Assembly: GCA_025924715.1 (NCBI GenBank)
Contig: JAICHV010000006.1
Coordinates: 1-64,000 of the forward strand
Source: Alphaproteobacteria bacterium
Lineage (GTDB): Bacteria > Pseudomonadota > Alphaproteobacteria > Micropepsales > Micropepsaceae
Direction of reading: 5' to 3'
Length of the DNA stretch: 64,000 nucleotides
Numbering within the stretch: position 1 is the stretch's first letter; the number at the start of each line of letters is the position of its first letter. The notes below the pieces were generated by a model. It was given only the letters and a program-made list of their open reading frames with translations. It had not been told where the DNA came from and ran no database searches. Positions 32,840 through 41,048 of this stretch are shown piece after piece. Position numbers and translations under genes: made by a program.

Positions 32840-35131
32840 ATGCGCGCTGAACTCCCCTGGAACATTGCGGGAATACCGCCTGAAGCGCGGGAGGCTGCCC
32901 GCGCGGCGGCGCGGCGCGAGGGATTGTCGGTTGGGGAATGGCTGACCCGGCGCATCCTGCGCAGTTTCTCCGGAATGGAAGACGAGCCCGGACCGGCATT
33001 TGACGCCTGGGGCCTGCCGCCTTCCGCCGCCAGCCGCCGCGATACCGAAGACATGCTCGCCCGCGTCAGCCGCAGCGAGAGCGAATCATCCGACGTCTAT
33101 CGGCGGATCGAGGACCAGCTTCGCACCGTCGGACGGCGTTTGGATTTGGCCGAGCGCAGCCAATCCGAAAATCACCGGGTGATGAGCAAGACGGCCGCCG
33201 AAATCCACATCGCCACCCGCGAACAGGCCCAGGCTTTCGACCAAATGGCCGCCCATGTCATGACCTTGTCGGACCGGCTGGAGCGGCTGGAACGCGCGCA
33301 GGCGCAGGACGGCGTCAAGGACGCGGTCAAGGCGCTGCATCAGGGCTTGTCGCGTCTGGCCGACCAGATCACCCAGACCGCCAATCAATCCGCCGCCCAG
33401 GCCTCGTCGCTGGCCGGCAATCTGGAGCAATTGGCCACGCGGTTCGGCCAGCTGCGGGCCGAGACCGAAGCCGCGGGGAAAATCCTGGAGCAGCGGCTGG
33501 ACGCCGTCGAAAAATCCGCGCAGTTCAGCACCAGCGCGCTCGATCATGCGCTGGAAAAACTCGAAGCCCAGAGCAGCACCCGCGCCGCCGATCTGGCCGA
33601 AGCGCAAAAACAGCACAGCCGGACCGAAGGCCAACTCATGCGGCTGGAGGAAAATCTCTCTCACCTGGCAAGCAAAACCCACGAACCGGCGATCGACCGG
33701 CGGCTGGACGGAATCGACCGCTCGCTGGCCGATCTCGCCGGGCGCCTGGACCGGGGCGACATCGAACCGCTTGAGGAATCGGTGCGCAGTCTTTCGCGCC
33801 GCCTGGATAGCCTGGACAAAAAACACAACGAGCTGGTGGCCGAGCTCAGCGCCAATCTCAGGCCCGCGATGCCGGAGCCCGCGCCCTCGGAGCCGCAGGA
33901 GGAGCTCGGTGCCGAAGAGCCCGACGAGGCGCCGCCTGCGCTCTTCACCAATCCCGATTTCGAAAATGCCGTCATGGAAGCGCCGGATTTCGCGCCGGCG
34001 GCGCCCGCGGCTGAAGGTGGGTTCGGGCAGGACAACTACGATGCCGGGGTCTTCCCGCCCGGCCTCAATGAGGCCGATCCCTTTGCCGTCGGCTTCGCGC
34101 CCGACGATTTCGCCGCGCCCCCGCCCGCCGCTTCAGACTTGGATGCGCAGGACGCGGCCCCTGATCTCAAGCCCGAGGATTTCCTCACCGCCGCCCGCCG
34201 GTCTGTCCAGGCGGCGTCCATGGACGCAGGCCGCTCGCGCATCCTGGCCGCCCCTGCCGAACCGAAGCCGCGCCTGCGCCTTGTCCTGATCGCCGGCTTG
34301 ATCCTGGGAATCGCGGTGGCGGCCCTGGTGCTGAGCGAAAAGCTGAAACCCGCTGCGCCCGCGCCGCGCGCGCCCAAGCCGGCGGCCCTGCACACGCCGT
34401 CACGTCTTCCTGCCCCTGCCCAAACGGTCAAGCCCGCGCCGCAGAACATTCCGCCCCCGGCCGAGCAGCCGCTGCGGCCCGCCGCGGCTCCGCCGCCTGC
34501 CCCGTCAGACGGCGCCGACCGCGTGACGCAATTGGCCAATTCCGGCAATGCGATCGCGCAGACCATTCTGGGCCTGCGATATCTGGACGGCCAAGGCGTT
34601 CCCGCCGATCTGCCGCAAGCCGGCCGCCTGCTCGCCAAAGCCGCCGAACAGGGCCAGCCGGTGGCGCAATATCGCCTTGGCACCATGTATGAGCGCGGCC
34701 AAGGCATCCCGGCCGATGGGACCAAAGCGGCGAAATGGTATTTGGCCGCGGCCAATCAGGGCAACCGCAAGGCGATGCACAATCTGGCGGTCGCTTACGC
34801 CGGCGGCACGGGCGGAAAAAAAGACATGGCCGAGGCGGCGCGCTGGTTCTCCAAAGCGGCGGAGCTGGGCCTGTCGGATTCCCAGTTCAATCTGGCGGTC
34901 TTGTATGAACGCGGCGACGGCGTGCCGCAAAGCCTGATCGACGCCTATAAATGGTATGCCATCGCCGCGGGTGCCGGTGATGCGGAATCCAAACAGCGCC
35001 TGTCGGTGCTGCAGACCCAATTGTCGGATGCCGATCGCGCCGCCGCCCAGAAAGCGGCCGCCGGCTTCCACGCCGCGCCGCTCAGCCGGGCTGCCAATGT
35101 GCCGCCGGAAATCAGCGATCTGCCGCAGTAA
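32840..35131 (+). CDS. PodJ-like polarity protein with coiled coil, membrane helix and SEL1 repeats
   Basis: The start at 32840 gives 763 residues. The N-terminus 'WNIAGIPPEAREAARAAARREGLSVGEWLTRRIL' is the conserved motif of PodJ and its relatives. A long coiled coil follows (about residues 75-340), then an acidic Pro-rich region, one membrane helix near residues 477-497 (LVLIAGLILGIAVAALVLS), a Pro-rich periplasmic linker, and SEL1-like repeats from about residue 565 ('GLRYLDGQGVPADLPQAGRLLAKAAEQGQPVAQYRLGTMYERGQGIPADGTKAAKWY'). PodJ organises the new cell pole in Caulobacter. The peptidoglycan-binding tail of PodJ is missing here, so it may be a shorter relative (PodJL-like). Confidence 0.88.
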   Translation: MRAELPWNIAGIPPEAREAARAAARREGLSVGEWLTRRILRSFSGMEDEPGPAFDAWGLPPSAASRRDTEDMLARVSRSESESSDVYRRIEDQLRTVGRRLDLAERSQSENHRVMSKTAAEIHIATREQAQAFDQMAAHVMTLSDRLERLERAQAQDGVKDAVKALHQGLSRLADQITQTANQSAAQASSLAGNLEQLATRFGQLRAETEAAGKILEQRLDAVEKSAQFSTSALDHALEKLEAQSSTRAADLAEAQKQHSRTEGQLMRLEENLSHLASKTHEPAIDRRLDGIDRSLADLAGRLDRGDIEPLEESVRSLSRRLDSLDKKHNELVAELSANLRPAMPEPAPSEPQEELGAEEPDEAPPALFTNPDFENAVMEAPDFAPAAPAAEGGFGQDNYDAGVFPPGLNEADPFAVGFAPDDFAAPPPAASDLDAQDAAPDLKPEDFLTAARRSVQAASMDAGRSRILAAPAEPKPRLRLVLIAGLILGIAVAALVLSEKLKPAAPAPRAPKPAALHTPSRLPAPAQTVKPAPQNIPPPAEQPLRPAAAPPPAPSDGADRVTQLANSGNAIAQTILGLRYLDGQGVPADLPQAGRLLAKAAEQGQPVAQYRLGTMYERGQGIPADGTKAAKWYLAAANQGNRKAMHNLAVAYAGGTGGKKDMAEAARWFSKAAELGLSDSQFNLAVLYERGDGVPQSLIDAYKWYAIAAGAGDAESKQRLSVLQTQLSDADRAAAQKAAAGFHAAPLSRAANVPPEISDLPQ

Positions 35132-35214
35132 TCCTTAACGCTATCCGGCAAGTTGATGTTGCACGCGCGCCCTCGCGCGCGCATGTTCCACACGACCAGA
35201 TTTGCGCGAGCGGA

Positions 35215-36129
35215 ATGGAAGTCTACCTGCCCATCGCCGAAATGTCGGTCCAATGGCTGGTGATCCTGGGCATGGGTTTCGGCGTCGGTTTTCTGTCCGG
35301 CCTGTTCGGGGTGGGCGGCGGCTTTCTGCTGACGCCCCTGCTGGTATTCTATGGCATCCCATCGGGAATCGCCGTGGCCACCACCCTCAGCCATGTCACG
35401 GCCTCGTCGATTTCCGGTGCGCTGGCGCAATGGCGCAAGCGCGCCATCGATTTCAAGATGGCGGGGGTCATGCTCTGCGGGGGCTTCACCGGCACGGGCG
35501 TCGGCGTCTGGCTGTTCGCGGTGATGCGCCGCGCCGGGCAGATGGATCTGGTGGTGTCGCTGTCTTATGTGCTGCTGCTGGGCGCCGTCGGTGGCATCAT
35601 GCTGAATGAGAGCCTGGCCAGTCTGCGCGCCGCGCGCCAAGGCCTTCCGCCCAAAAGCCGCCCCGTAAATCGCGGCTGGATTCAGCTCCTTCCCTTCAAA
35701 GTCCGCTTCCGCCAGTCGCGGCTTTATATCAGCGTCATTCCCCCTTTGCTGATCGGTTTTTGCGTCGGCACCCTCAGCGCCATCATGGGCATCGGCGGCG
35801 GCTTCATTCTGGTTCCCGCCATGATCTATATCCTGCGCATGCCCACCAATATGGTGATCGGCACTTCGCTGACCCAGATCATCGCCGTCGCCGCCCTGAC
35901 CACCATGCTGCAGGCGACCAGCAATTACGCGGTCGACATTCTCCTGGCGGCGATCCTGATCCTGGGCGGGGTGGTGGGTGCGCAGTTCGGCGCCAGGGCC
36001 GGCGACAAATTGCGCGGCGAGCAATTGCGCCTGTTGCTGGCACTCCTGGTGCTGGCGGTATGCCTACGGCTGTTATGGGGACTAGTGGCGACGCCGCGCG
36101 ATGTCTACACCGTGTCGGTGGGCGCATGA
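35215..36129 (+). CDS. TSUP-family (TauE/SafE) membrane permease
   Basis: The 304-residue protein has eight or so membrane helices and the two TSUP repeats 'GMGFGVGFLSGLFGVGGGFLLTPLLVFYGIP' and 'CVGTLSAIMGIGGGFILVPAMIYILRMPTNMVIGTSL'. The paired 'GxGGGFxLxP' motifs line the transport path. Family members export sulfite, sulfoacetate or related anions. The exact substrate is open. The following TIGR02186-type gene begins in an ATGA overlap with its stop, and this pairing is recurrent in Alphaproteobacteria, so the two likely work together. The C-terminal half carries 'GGVVGAQFGARAGDKLRGEQLRLLLALLVLAVCLRL', normal for the family. Confidence 0.94.
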   Translation: MEVYLPIAEMSVQWLVILGMGFGVGFLSGLFGVGGGFLLTPLLVFYGIPSGIAVATTLSHVTASSISGALAQWRKRAIDFKMAGVMLCGGFTGTGVGVWLFAVMRRAGQMDLVVSLSYVLLLGAVGGIMLNESLASLRAARQGLPPKSRPVNRGWIQLLPFKVRFRQSRLYISVIPPLLIGFCVGTLSAIMGIGGGFILVPAMIYILRMPTNMVIGTSLTQIIAVAALTTMLQATSNYAVDILLAAILILGGVVGAQFGARAGDKLRGEQLRLLLALLVLAVCLRLLWGLVATPRDVYTVSVGA

Positions 36130-36875
36130 AGCGGCTGGCGCTTTTCGCTATGATGTTGGGATTGGGCGGCGGCCCCGCGGCCGCGGCGGAGGGACTGGTC
36201 TCAGGCGTCAGCCAGGACACCATCCAGATCACCTCCAATTATACCGGCAGCGACATCGTCGTATTCGGCGATATCGAAGGCCAGCAAAGCGCCGCCGGCC
36301 GCGACATCGTGGTGGTGGTGCGCGGTCCCGACAGCGCCATCGTGGTGCGGCGGCGCGACCGCATCGCCGGGGTCTGGATCAATCACGACTCCGCCAATTT
36401 CAACGGGTTGCCGAGCTATTATTTCCTGGCCAGCACAAGGCCGCTTCCCGCCATCGCGGGCGCTGAGACCCTGATGCGCTATGAGATCGGGCTACAAAGC
36501 CTTCAGCCCGACAGCGTGCATAGCCATCACGATTACGAACCCTTCCGCCAGGCGGCGATCCGTTATCTGGCGCGGGAAAAACTCTATGCCGAAAATGCCG
36601 GCGGCGTGGAATTCCTCAGCGACACCCTGTTTCGCGCCCATATCCCGCTCCCCGCCTCGGTGGCGCGGGGGCAATACAATGTCGAGGTCTTCCTGTTCCG
36701 CGGCGGCCAATTGGAGGGCGTCCAATCGACGCCGCTGTTCATCGACCAGACGGGTTTGGAGCGCCGCCTCTACAATTTCGCCCATGAGTCGCCGCTGTTC
36801 TACGGACTGGCCGCGGTCTTGATGGCCATCATCATGGGCTGGCTGTCGTCCGTGGTCTTGCGCCGTCCCGCCTGA
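36126..36875 (+). CDS. TIGR02186-family membrane-anchored protein
   Basis: The 249-residue protein has a signal peptide (MKRLALFAMMLGLGGGPAAAAEG), a periplasmic beta-rich domain with 'ITSNYTGSDIVVFGDIEG' and 'DIVVVVRGPDSAIVVRRRDRIAGVWINHD', and a C-terminal membrane helix (LFYGLAAVLMAIIMGWLSSVVL). This layout matches the TIGR02186 family, which occurs next to TSUP permeases. Its role is unknown, perhaps a periplasmic partner of the permease. Its start overlaps the TSUP stop, so it is co-translated. The last 76 bases overlap, tail to tail, with the convergent PdeM gene, an unusually long overlap that could affect expression of both. Confidence 0.9.
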   Translation: MKRLALFAMMLGLGGGPAAAAEGLVSGVSQDTIQITSNYTGSDIVVFGDIEGQQSAAGRDIVVVVRGPDSAIVVRRRDRIAGVWINHDSANFNGLPSYYFLASTRPLPAIAGAETLMRYEIGLQSLQPDSVHSHHDYEPFRQAAIRYLAREKLYAENAGGVEFLSDTLFRAHIPLPASVARGQYNVEVFLFRGGQLEGVQSTPLFIDQTGLERRLYNFAHESPLFYGLAAVLMAIIMGWLSSVVLRRPA

Positions 36876-37534
36876 CGCGCCATGGCGTAAACCCGCTCCG
36901 TCCCCAGCATGTAAGCGTGGAAAGGACCTGAAAAGAGCGCGGCGATCGCATCCTCCGCCACATCCAATCCGCCAGTGTAGGCCCCGAATGAGGGCAGCAC
37001 CATGCGCTGGCCATCGGCGGCGAAACAGCGGCGGCGCACGAAGCGGCCCCATTTCGACACTTTGGCGCAAGGATGCAGATGGCCGGCGATTTCCCCCGGC
37101 GCGTTGCCGGACGACGGCTCGTGGCGGAAGACAAGGGCGCCTTCGCGCCATTCCTCCATCACGTGACCGCCCAGCCAGGGCGGGGGCGCGGGATCGTGAT
37201 TGCCCGCGATCCAGATGAACTCCACCGTCCTGGCCATGCCGACCAGAATGCCGCGCGCTTCACCGTCCAGCCGTTCGGCGGCCAAGGGATCGTGAAAGGA
37301 ATCCCCCAGCGCCACGATCCGCGCCGGCGCGCGGCGCGCCACCGCCCCGGCCATGCGCAGCAGCGTGGCGCGGGTATCATAAGGCGGCAGGAACTGGCCG
37401 CCCCGGGCATAGGAACTGCCTTTTTCAAAATGCAGATCGGCGAAGATCAGCGTCCGGCGGCTTGGCCACCAGGCCGCGCCGCTGACATCCAGCAGCAAGT
37501 GTTCCGCGTTTACCTCTATTTCAAGCCCGCCCAT
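36800..37534 (-). CDS. pdeM: Ligase-associated DNA damage response metallophosphoesterase
   Basis: The 244-residue protein has calcineurin-like phosphoesterase motifs: 'LIFADLHFEKGSS', 'IVALGDSFHD', 'WIAGNHDP' and 'EIAGHLHPCAKV'. These bind the two metal ions. It matches PdeM, an endonuclease found beside Lhr-type helicases in Alphaproteobacteria and other bacteria. Full sets also include an ATP-dependent DNA ligase (LigB type) and an exonuclease-like protein. Only PdeM and the helicase are seen here. The start at 37534 lies one base after the helicase stop, so the two are coupled. The 3' end overlaps the TIGR02186-type gene by 76 bases on the opposite strand. Confidence 0.93.
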   Translation of the reverse strand: MGGLEIEVNAEHLLLDVSGAAWWPSRRTLIFADLHFEKGSSYARGGQFLPPYDTRATLLRMAGAVARRAPARIVALGDSFHDPLAAERLDGEARGILVGMARTVEFIWIAGNHDPAPPPWLGGHVMEEWREGALVFRHEPSSGNAPGEIAGHLHPCAKVSKWGRFVRRRCFAADGQRMVLPSFGAYTGGLDVAEDAIAALFSGPFHAYMLGTERVYAMARQAGRRKTTDDSQPMMMAIKTAASP

Positions 37535-37535
37535 A

Positions 37536-39989
37536 TCAGGATTTGTCCACCCGCATTGCATCCGCCACCAGCGCATCTTCATTCTCGCGCAAAATTTCCT
37601 CGTCCACTTCGCCCCGCGCCACCATCTCGCGGGAAATCTCCAGCAGGGCCGGCACCGCCAGAGGCGACACCCGGTCAAGCCTGCGGGTGATGATTCGCCG
37701 CCGCACCCGGGTGAGCATATCGCCCAGCCTGGCAATGTCGAGCAAACCGCTGCCGGCATCGGCATAGGTCGCCCGCAGCAGCACATGATCGGGCTCATGG
37801 GCGCGCAGCACGTCATAGATCAGGTCCGAGGAAAAAGTCACTTGCCTTCCGCTTTTTTCCTTGCCGGGATATTTGCGCTCGATCAGCCCGGCGATGATGG
37901 CGCAATTGCGGAAGGTGCGCTTATAGAGATTGGAATCGGCAAGCCAGGCATCCAAATCGTCGCCCAGCATGTCCTGGTCGAACAGCGCGTCCATCGGGGC
38001 GTCCCCCATATCCCGCGCCGCCCACACGGCCAATGCATATTCATTGGCGACGAAACCTAAGGGCTTGAAATGAGCGCGCTCCAGCCGCCGCGTCAGCAAC
38101 ATCCCCAAGGTCTGATGCGCCAGGCGTCCCTCGAAGGGATAGCAGACCAGGTAATGCTTGTTGCCGCGGGGGAAACTCTCGACCAGCAATTGGCCGGGCG
38201 CCGGAATGACACTGCGCCATTCCTGGATGCGCAGCCATTCCTGCACCGGATCGGGAAGCAGATGCCAGCGCTCCGGCGCCGAGATCATTTCGCGCACCCG
38301 CTGGGCCAGGAAGGTGGAGAGCGGGAATTTGCCCCCATTATAACTGGGAATCTCTGCTTCCCGATCGGGCGAGCGGGTGACATAGGCCCCGTCCTCGCGC
38401 AGCCCTTCGAAGCGCAGCACATCGCCGGCGAATACAAAAGTATCGCCGACGCTGAGCTGTTCGATGAAATATTCCTCCAGCTGCCCCAGCCGCCGTCCGC
38501 CGGCGCCGGCCGGCCGACCGCGCGACTGAAGCCGGATCTCCACCATCGGATCCTCGACAATGACCCCGACATTCAGGCGGTATTGCTGCGCCAGGCGCGG
38601 ATGGGCCAGGCGCAACCGCCCATCCGGCATCGCCCGCAGCCGCGCATAACGGTCATAGGATTTCAGTGCATAACCCCCGGTGGCGACGAAATCCAGGACC
38701 GCATCGAAATCGGACCGGCTGAGAAGCGCGTAAGGCGCGGCGGAGCGCACTTCGGCGAACAGGGCCTCGGGCGTGAATGGCGCCGCGACCGCCATGCCCC
38801 AGACATGCTGCGCCAGCACATCCAGGCTGCCTTGCTTAAGCCGCTCGCCGTCCAGCTCGCCGGCCAGCACCGCATCGCGCGCGGCATTGCATTCCAGCAC
38901 CTCGAAGCGGTTGGCCGGCACCAGCAGCGCGGCGCTGGGTTCGTCCAAGCGGTGATTGGCGCGGCCAATGCGCTGCACCAGCCGGGCGGCGCCCTTGGGC
39001 GCGCCGATGCAGATCACTTTGTCCACCGCGCCCCAATCGATGCCCAGATCGAGGGTCGAGGTGCAGACCACCGCGCGCAGATCGCCCCGCGCCATCGCGG
39101 CCTCGACCTTGCGGCGCTGTTCGGGCGCCAAACTGCCGTGATGCAGGGCGATGGGCCAGTTCTGCTCATTGAGCTTCCACAATTCCTGGAAAGTGCGCTC
39201 GGCCTGGCTGCGGGTATTGACGAAGATCAGCGCGGTCTTGCTCTCACCAATCGCCGTCATCACATCCATCATCGCGTGCCGCGCCAGATGGCCGGCCCAG
39301 GGGACATAGGAATCCGACGCGCTGATGCCGATCTGCGGTTTGGCGCCGCCGCCCGCCAGCACCAACTCCGACAAGGCCTGGCCCTCTTGCGGCTGCGGCA
39401 TCAAAAAGCGCCGCAGCGGCGCCGGATCGGCGACCGTGGCCGATAGTCCGATGCGCCGATGTCCCGGCGCCAGTTGCGCCAGCCGCGCCAGCCCCAGCGC
39501 GAGCAGATCGCCGCGCTTGGAATTGTAGAGCGCATGCAATTCATCCAGCACCACGCTTTTAAGACCTTCGAACAATTTGTCGGCGCGCGGATGGGCGATC
39601 AGCAAGGCCAGTTGCTCGGGCGTGGTGAGCAGAATGTCGGGAGGGTTATGGGGCTGGCGCGCGCGGCGCGCCGCCGGGGTGTCGCCGGTGCGGGTCTCCA
39701 CCGTCACCGCCAGTCCCATTTCGGCAATCGGGGTCTCCAGATTGCGCGCCACGTCCACCGCCAGGGCCTTGAGCGGCGAGATGTAGAGCGTGTGCAGTTT
39801 GCGGGCCCGGGCGCGTTTAGGGGTGGCCGCCAGATCGATCAGGCTGGGCAGGAATCCCGCCAGGGTCTTGCCGCCGCCGGTGGGCGCCACCAGCAACAGG
39901 CTCTCCCGGCTTTGGGCCAGCGCCAACTGATGCGGGCGCACGGTCCAGCCCTTGCAGCGGAACCAATCCTCAAATTGGGGGGGCAGCAT
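37536..39989 (-). CDS. Ligase-associated Lhr-type DEXH box helicase
   Basis: The 817-residue protein starts 'MLPPQFEDWFRCKGW' and carries superfamily 2 helicase motifs: Q-motif 'RPHQLALAQ', Walker A 'LLVAPTGGGKTLAGFLPSLIDL', 'ILLTTPEQLALL', the DEXH box 'VVLDELHAL', 'GLSATVADP', and in the second domain 'ALIFVNTRSQAERTFQEL' and 'QRIGRANHRLDEPSAALLV'. The long C-terminal Lhr region follows. It is shorter than full-length Lhr and fits the ligase-associated subgroup, paired with PdeM. The role is DNA repair, probably handling damaged or interrupted strands. I prefer the ATG at 39989; a GTG 15 bases upstream is the alternative. Confidence 0.95.
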   Translation of the reverse strand: MLPPQFEDWFRCKGWTVRPHQLALAQSRESLLLVAPTGGGKTLAGFLPSLIDLAATPKRARARKLHTLYISPLKALAVDVARNLETPIAEMGLAVTVETRTGDTPAARRARQPHNPPDILLTTPEQLALLIAHPRADKLFEGLKSVVLDELHALYNSKRGDLLALGLARLAQLAPGHRRIGLSATVADPAPLRRFLMPQPQEGQALSELVLAGGGAKPQIGISASDSYVPWAGHLARHAMMDVMTAIGESKTALIFVNTRSQAERTFQELWKLNEQNWPIALHHGSLAPEQRRKVEAAMARGDLRAVVCTSTLDLGIDWGAVDKVICIGAPKGAARLVQRIGRANHRLDEPSAALLVPANRFEVLECNAARDAVLAGELDGERLKQGSLDVLAQHVWGMAVAAPFTPEALFAEVRSAAPYALLSRSDFDAVLDFVATGGYALKSYDRYARLRAMPDGRLRLAHPRLAQQYRLNVGVIVEDPMVEIRLQSRGRPAGAGGRRLGQLEEYFIEQLSVGDTFVFAGDVLRFEGLREDGAYVTRSPDREAEIPSYNGGKFPLSTFLAQRVREMISAPERWHLLPDPVQEWLRIQEWRSVIPAPGQLLVESFPRGNKHYLVCYPFEGRLAHQTLGMLLTRRLERAHFKPLGFVANEYALAVWAARDMGDAPMDALFDQDMLGDDLDAWLADSNLYKRTFRNCAIIAGLIERKYPGKEKSGRQVTFSSDLIYDVLRAHEPDHVLLRATYADAGSGLLDIARLGDMLTRVRRRIITRRLDRVSPLAVPALLEISREMVARGEVDEEILRENEDALVADAMRVDKS

Positions 39990-40030
39990 GGGGGCTTTTC
40001 CCACGCGCCAGGGCCGCTATGGAAGCAAAA

Positions 40031-40780
40031 TCAGGCCGGCTCGCTCATCAGCCGCTTCAGCTCGGCTTCCGGAACGCCGTAGAAGCTGCCCGCCACCTGC
40101 TGAATGCCGGCGCGGTCGATCAAAGTAAGCTGCCCCCGCTTGGTGGCGATCAGGCCGCGGCGCTCGAAATTGTGCAGGGCCACGGTGACGCCGGCGCGCC
40201 GAACCCCCAGCATCACCGCCAGGAATTCATGCGTCAGCGGCACCGCCGAACTGTCGAGCCGGTCATGCGCCATCAGCAGCCAGCGGGCCAGCCGTTCTTC
40301 CAGCTTGGCCCGGCCATTGGCCAGCGCGGTATGCGCGGTCTGGATCATGAAGGCCTGCGCCGATTTCAGCATCAGGGCGGTGAGGCTTTCGCTCTGCCGC
40401 AGGGCCGCGCAGAATTTTTCGCTGGCGATGCGCATGCCGCTGCCGCCGATCTGCATATAGGTCGAATGCTGGGCGCGGTTGTCGCCCATGACCAGCGACA
40501 CGCCGGTATGGCCTTCCTTGCCGATCACACCCACTTCGATGCGGTGGTCTTCGTCATTCACCGCGACCACCGAGACCAGCCCGGTTTCGACGAAGTAAAG
40601 ATGGGTTATCGGCTTGCCGGGCACCTCGATGACTTGGCGCTCTTTGAGATTCACCCGCTCCAGATGCGGCCCGATGACGTCCCAGTCCTGGGACGACATT
40701 TTCTGCAGCAAGCGGTTGCGGATATTCGCCCGCGATGGCGTCGCGTCGTTCATATCCGAAATACCGGCCAGACTAGACAT
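40031..40780 (-). CDS. Crp/Fnr family transcriptional regulator
   Basis: The 249-residue protein starting MSSLAGISDMN has an N-terminal cyclic-nucleotide-binding fold (about residues 30-140, 'EVPGKPITHLYFVETGLVSVVAVNDEDHRIEVGVIGKEGHTGVSLVMG'), a dimer helix, and a C-terminal winged helix with 'LTHEFLAVMLGVRRAGVTVALHNFERRGLIATKRGQLTLID'. No cysteine cluster of the FNR type is present, so oxygen sensing by an iron-sulfur centre is unlikely. An in-frame upstream start 27 bases earlier is possible. It stands alone, and the target genes are unknown. A palindrome at 40882-40895 lies upstream. Confidence 0.93.
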   Translation of the reverse strand: MSSLAGISDMNDATPSRANIRNRLLQKMSSQDWDVIGPHLERVNLKERQVIEVPGKPITHLYFVETGLVSVVAVNDEDHRIEVGVIGKEGHTGVSLVMGDNRAQHSTYMQIGGSGMRIASEKFCAALRQSESLTALMLKSAQAFMIQTAHTALANGRAKLEERLARWLLMAHDRLDSSAVPLTHEFLAVMLGVRRAGVTVALHNFERRGLIATKRGQLTLIDRAGIQQVAGSFYGVPEAELKRLMSEPA

Positions 40781-40881
40781 GGCCGTGCGCCCCTCTTTTT
40801 CCCGCATACGAAGAAATGCCAGTCCCCAAATCGCCCGCAGAGACCTTAGCCACCTGGCCCTGAAAACCCATCGCTAATTCG

Positions 40882-40895
40882 GTACGCAAGCGTAC
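40882..40895. promoter_or_regulatory. Palindrome upstream of the Crp/Fnr gene
   Basis: GTACGC-AA-GCGTAC is a perfect inverted repeat about 100 bases upstream of the regulator's start. It does not look like the Crp (TGTGA-N6-TCACA) or Fnr (TTGAT-N4-ATCAA) consensus, so it may be an unrelated operator, or chance. The rest of the 268 bases between 40781 and 41048 shows nothing else I can name. Confidence 0.3.
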
Positions 40896-41048
40896 GCGCA
40901 GCGCAAGGACAATCGCCATTCGACAATCTCCGCACAAAGATTATATGTGATCCGTGTACGGATAATTGTCGCGCCACGGGCGGGCGGGGGGCAAGACCGT
41001 CTTGCTCGCTCGCCACCAGCAAACGCGCGGGACCGGCGGGCGTATCCC

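Noticed and set aside
35164..35179. CGCGCG-CCCT-CGCGCG stem between the PodJ-like and TSUP genes as a terminator
   Set aside because: Alternating CG repeats fold easily by chance, and no T-run follows.
38070..39446. A 458-residue plus-strand frame opposite the Lhr-type helicase
   Set aside because: The helicase motifs on the minus strand are complete; the opposite frame has no domain.
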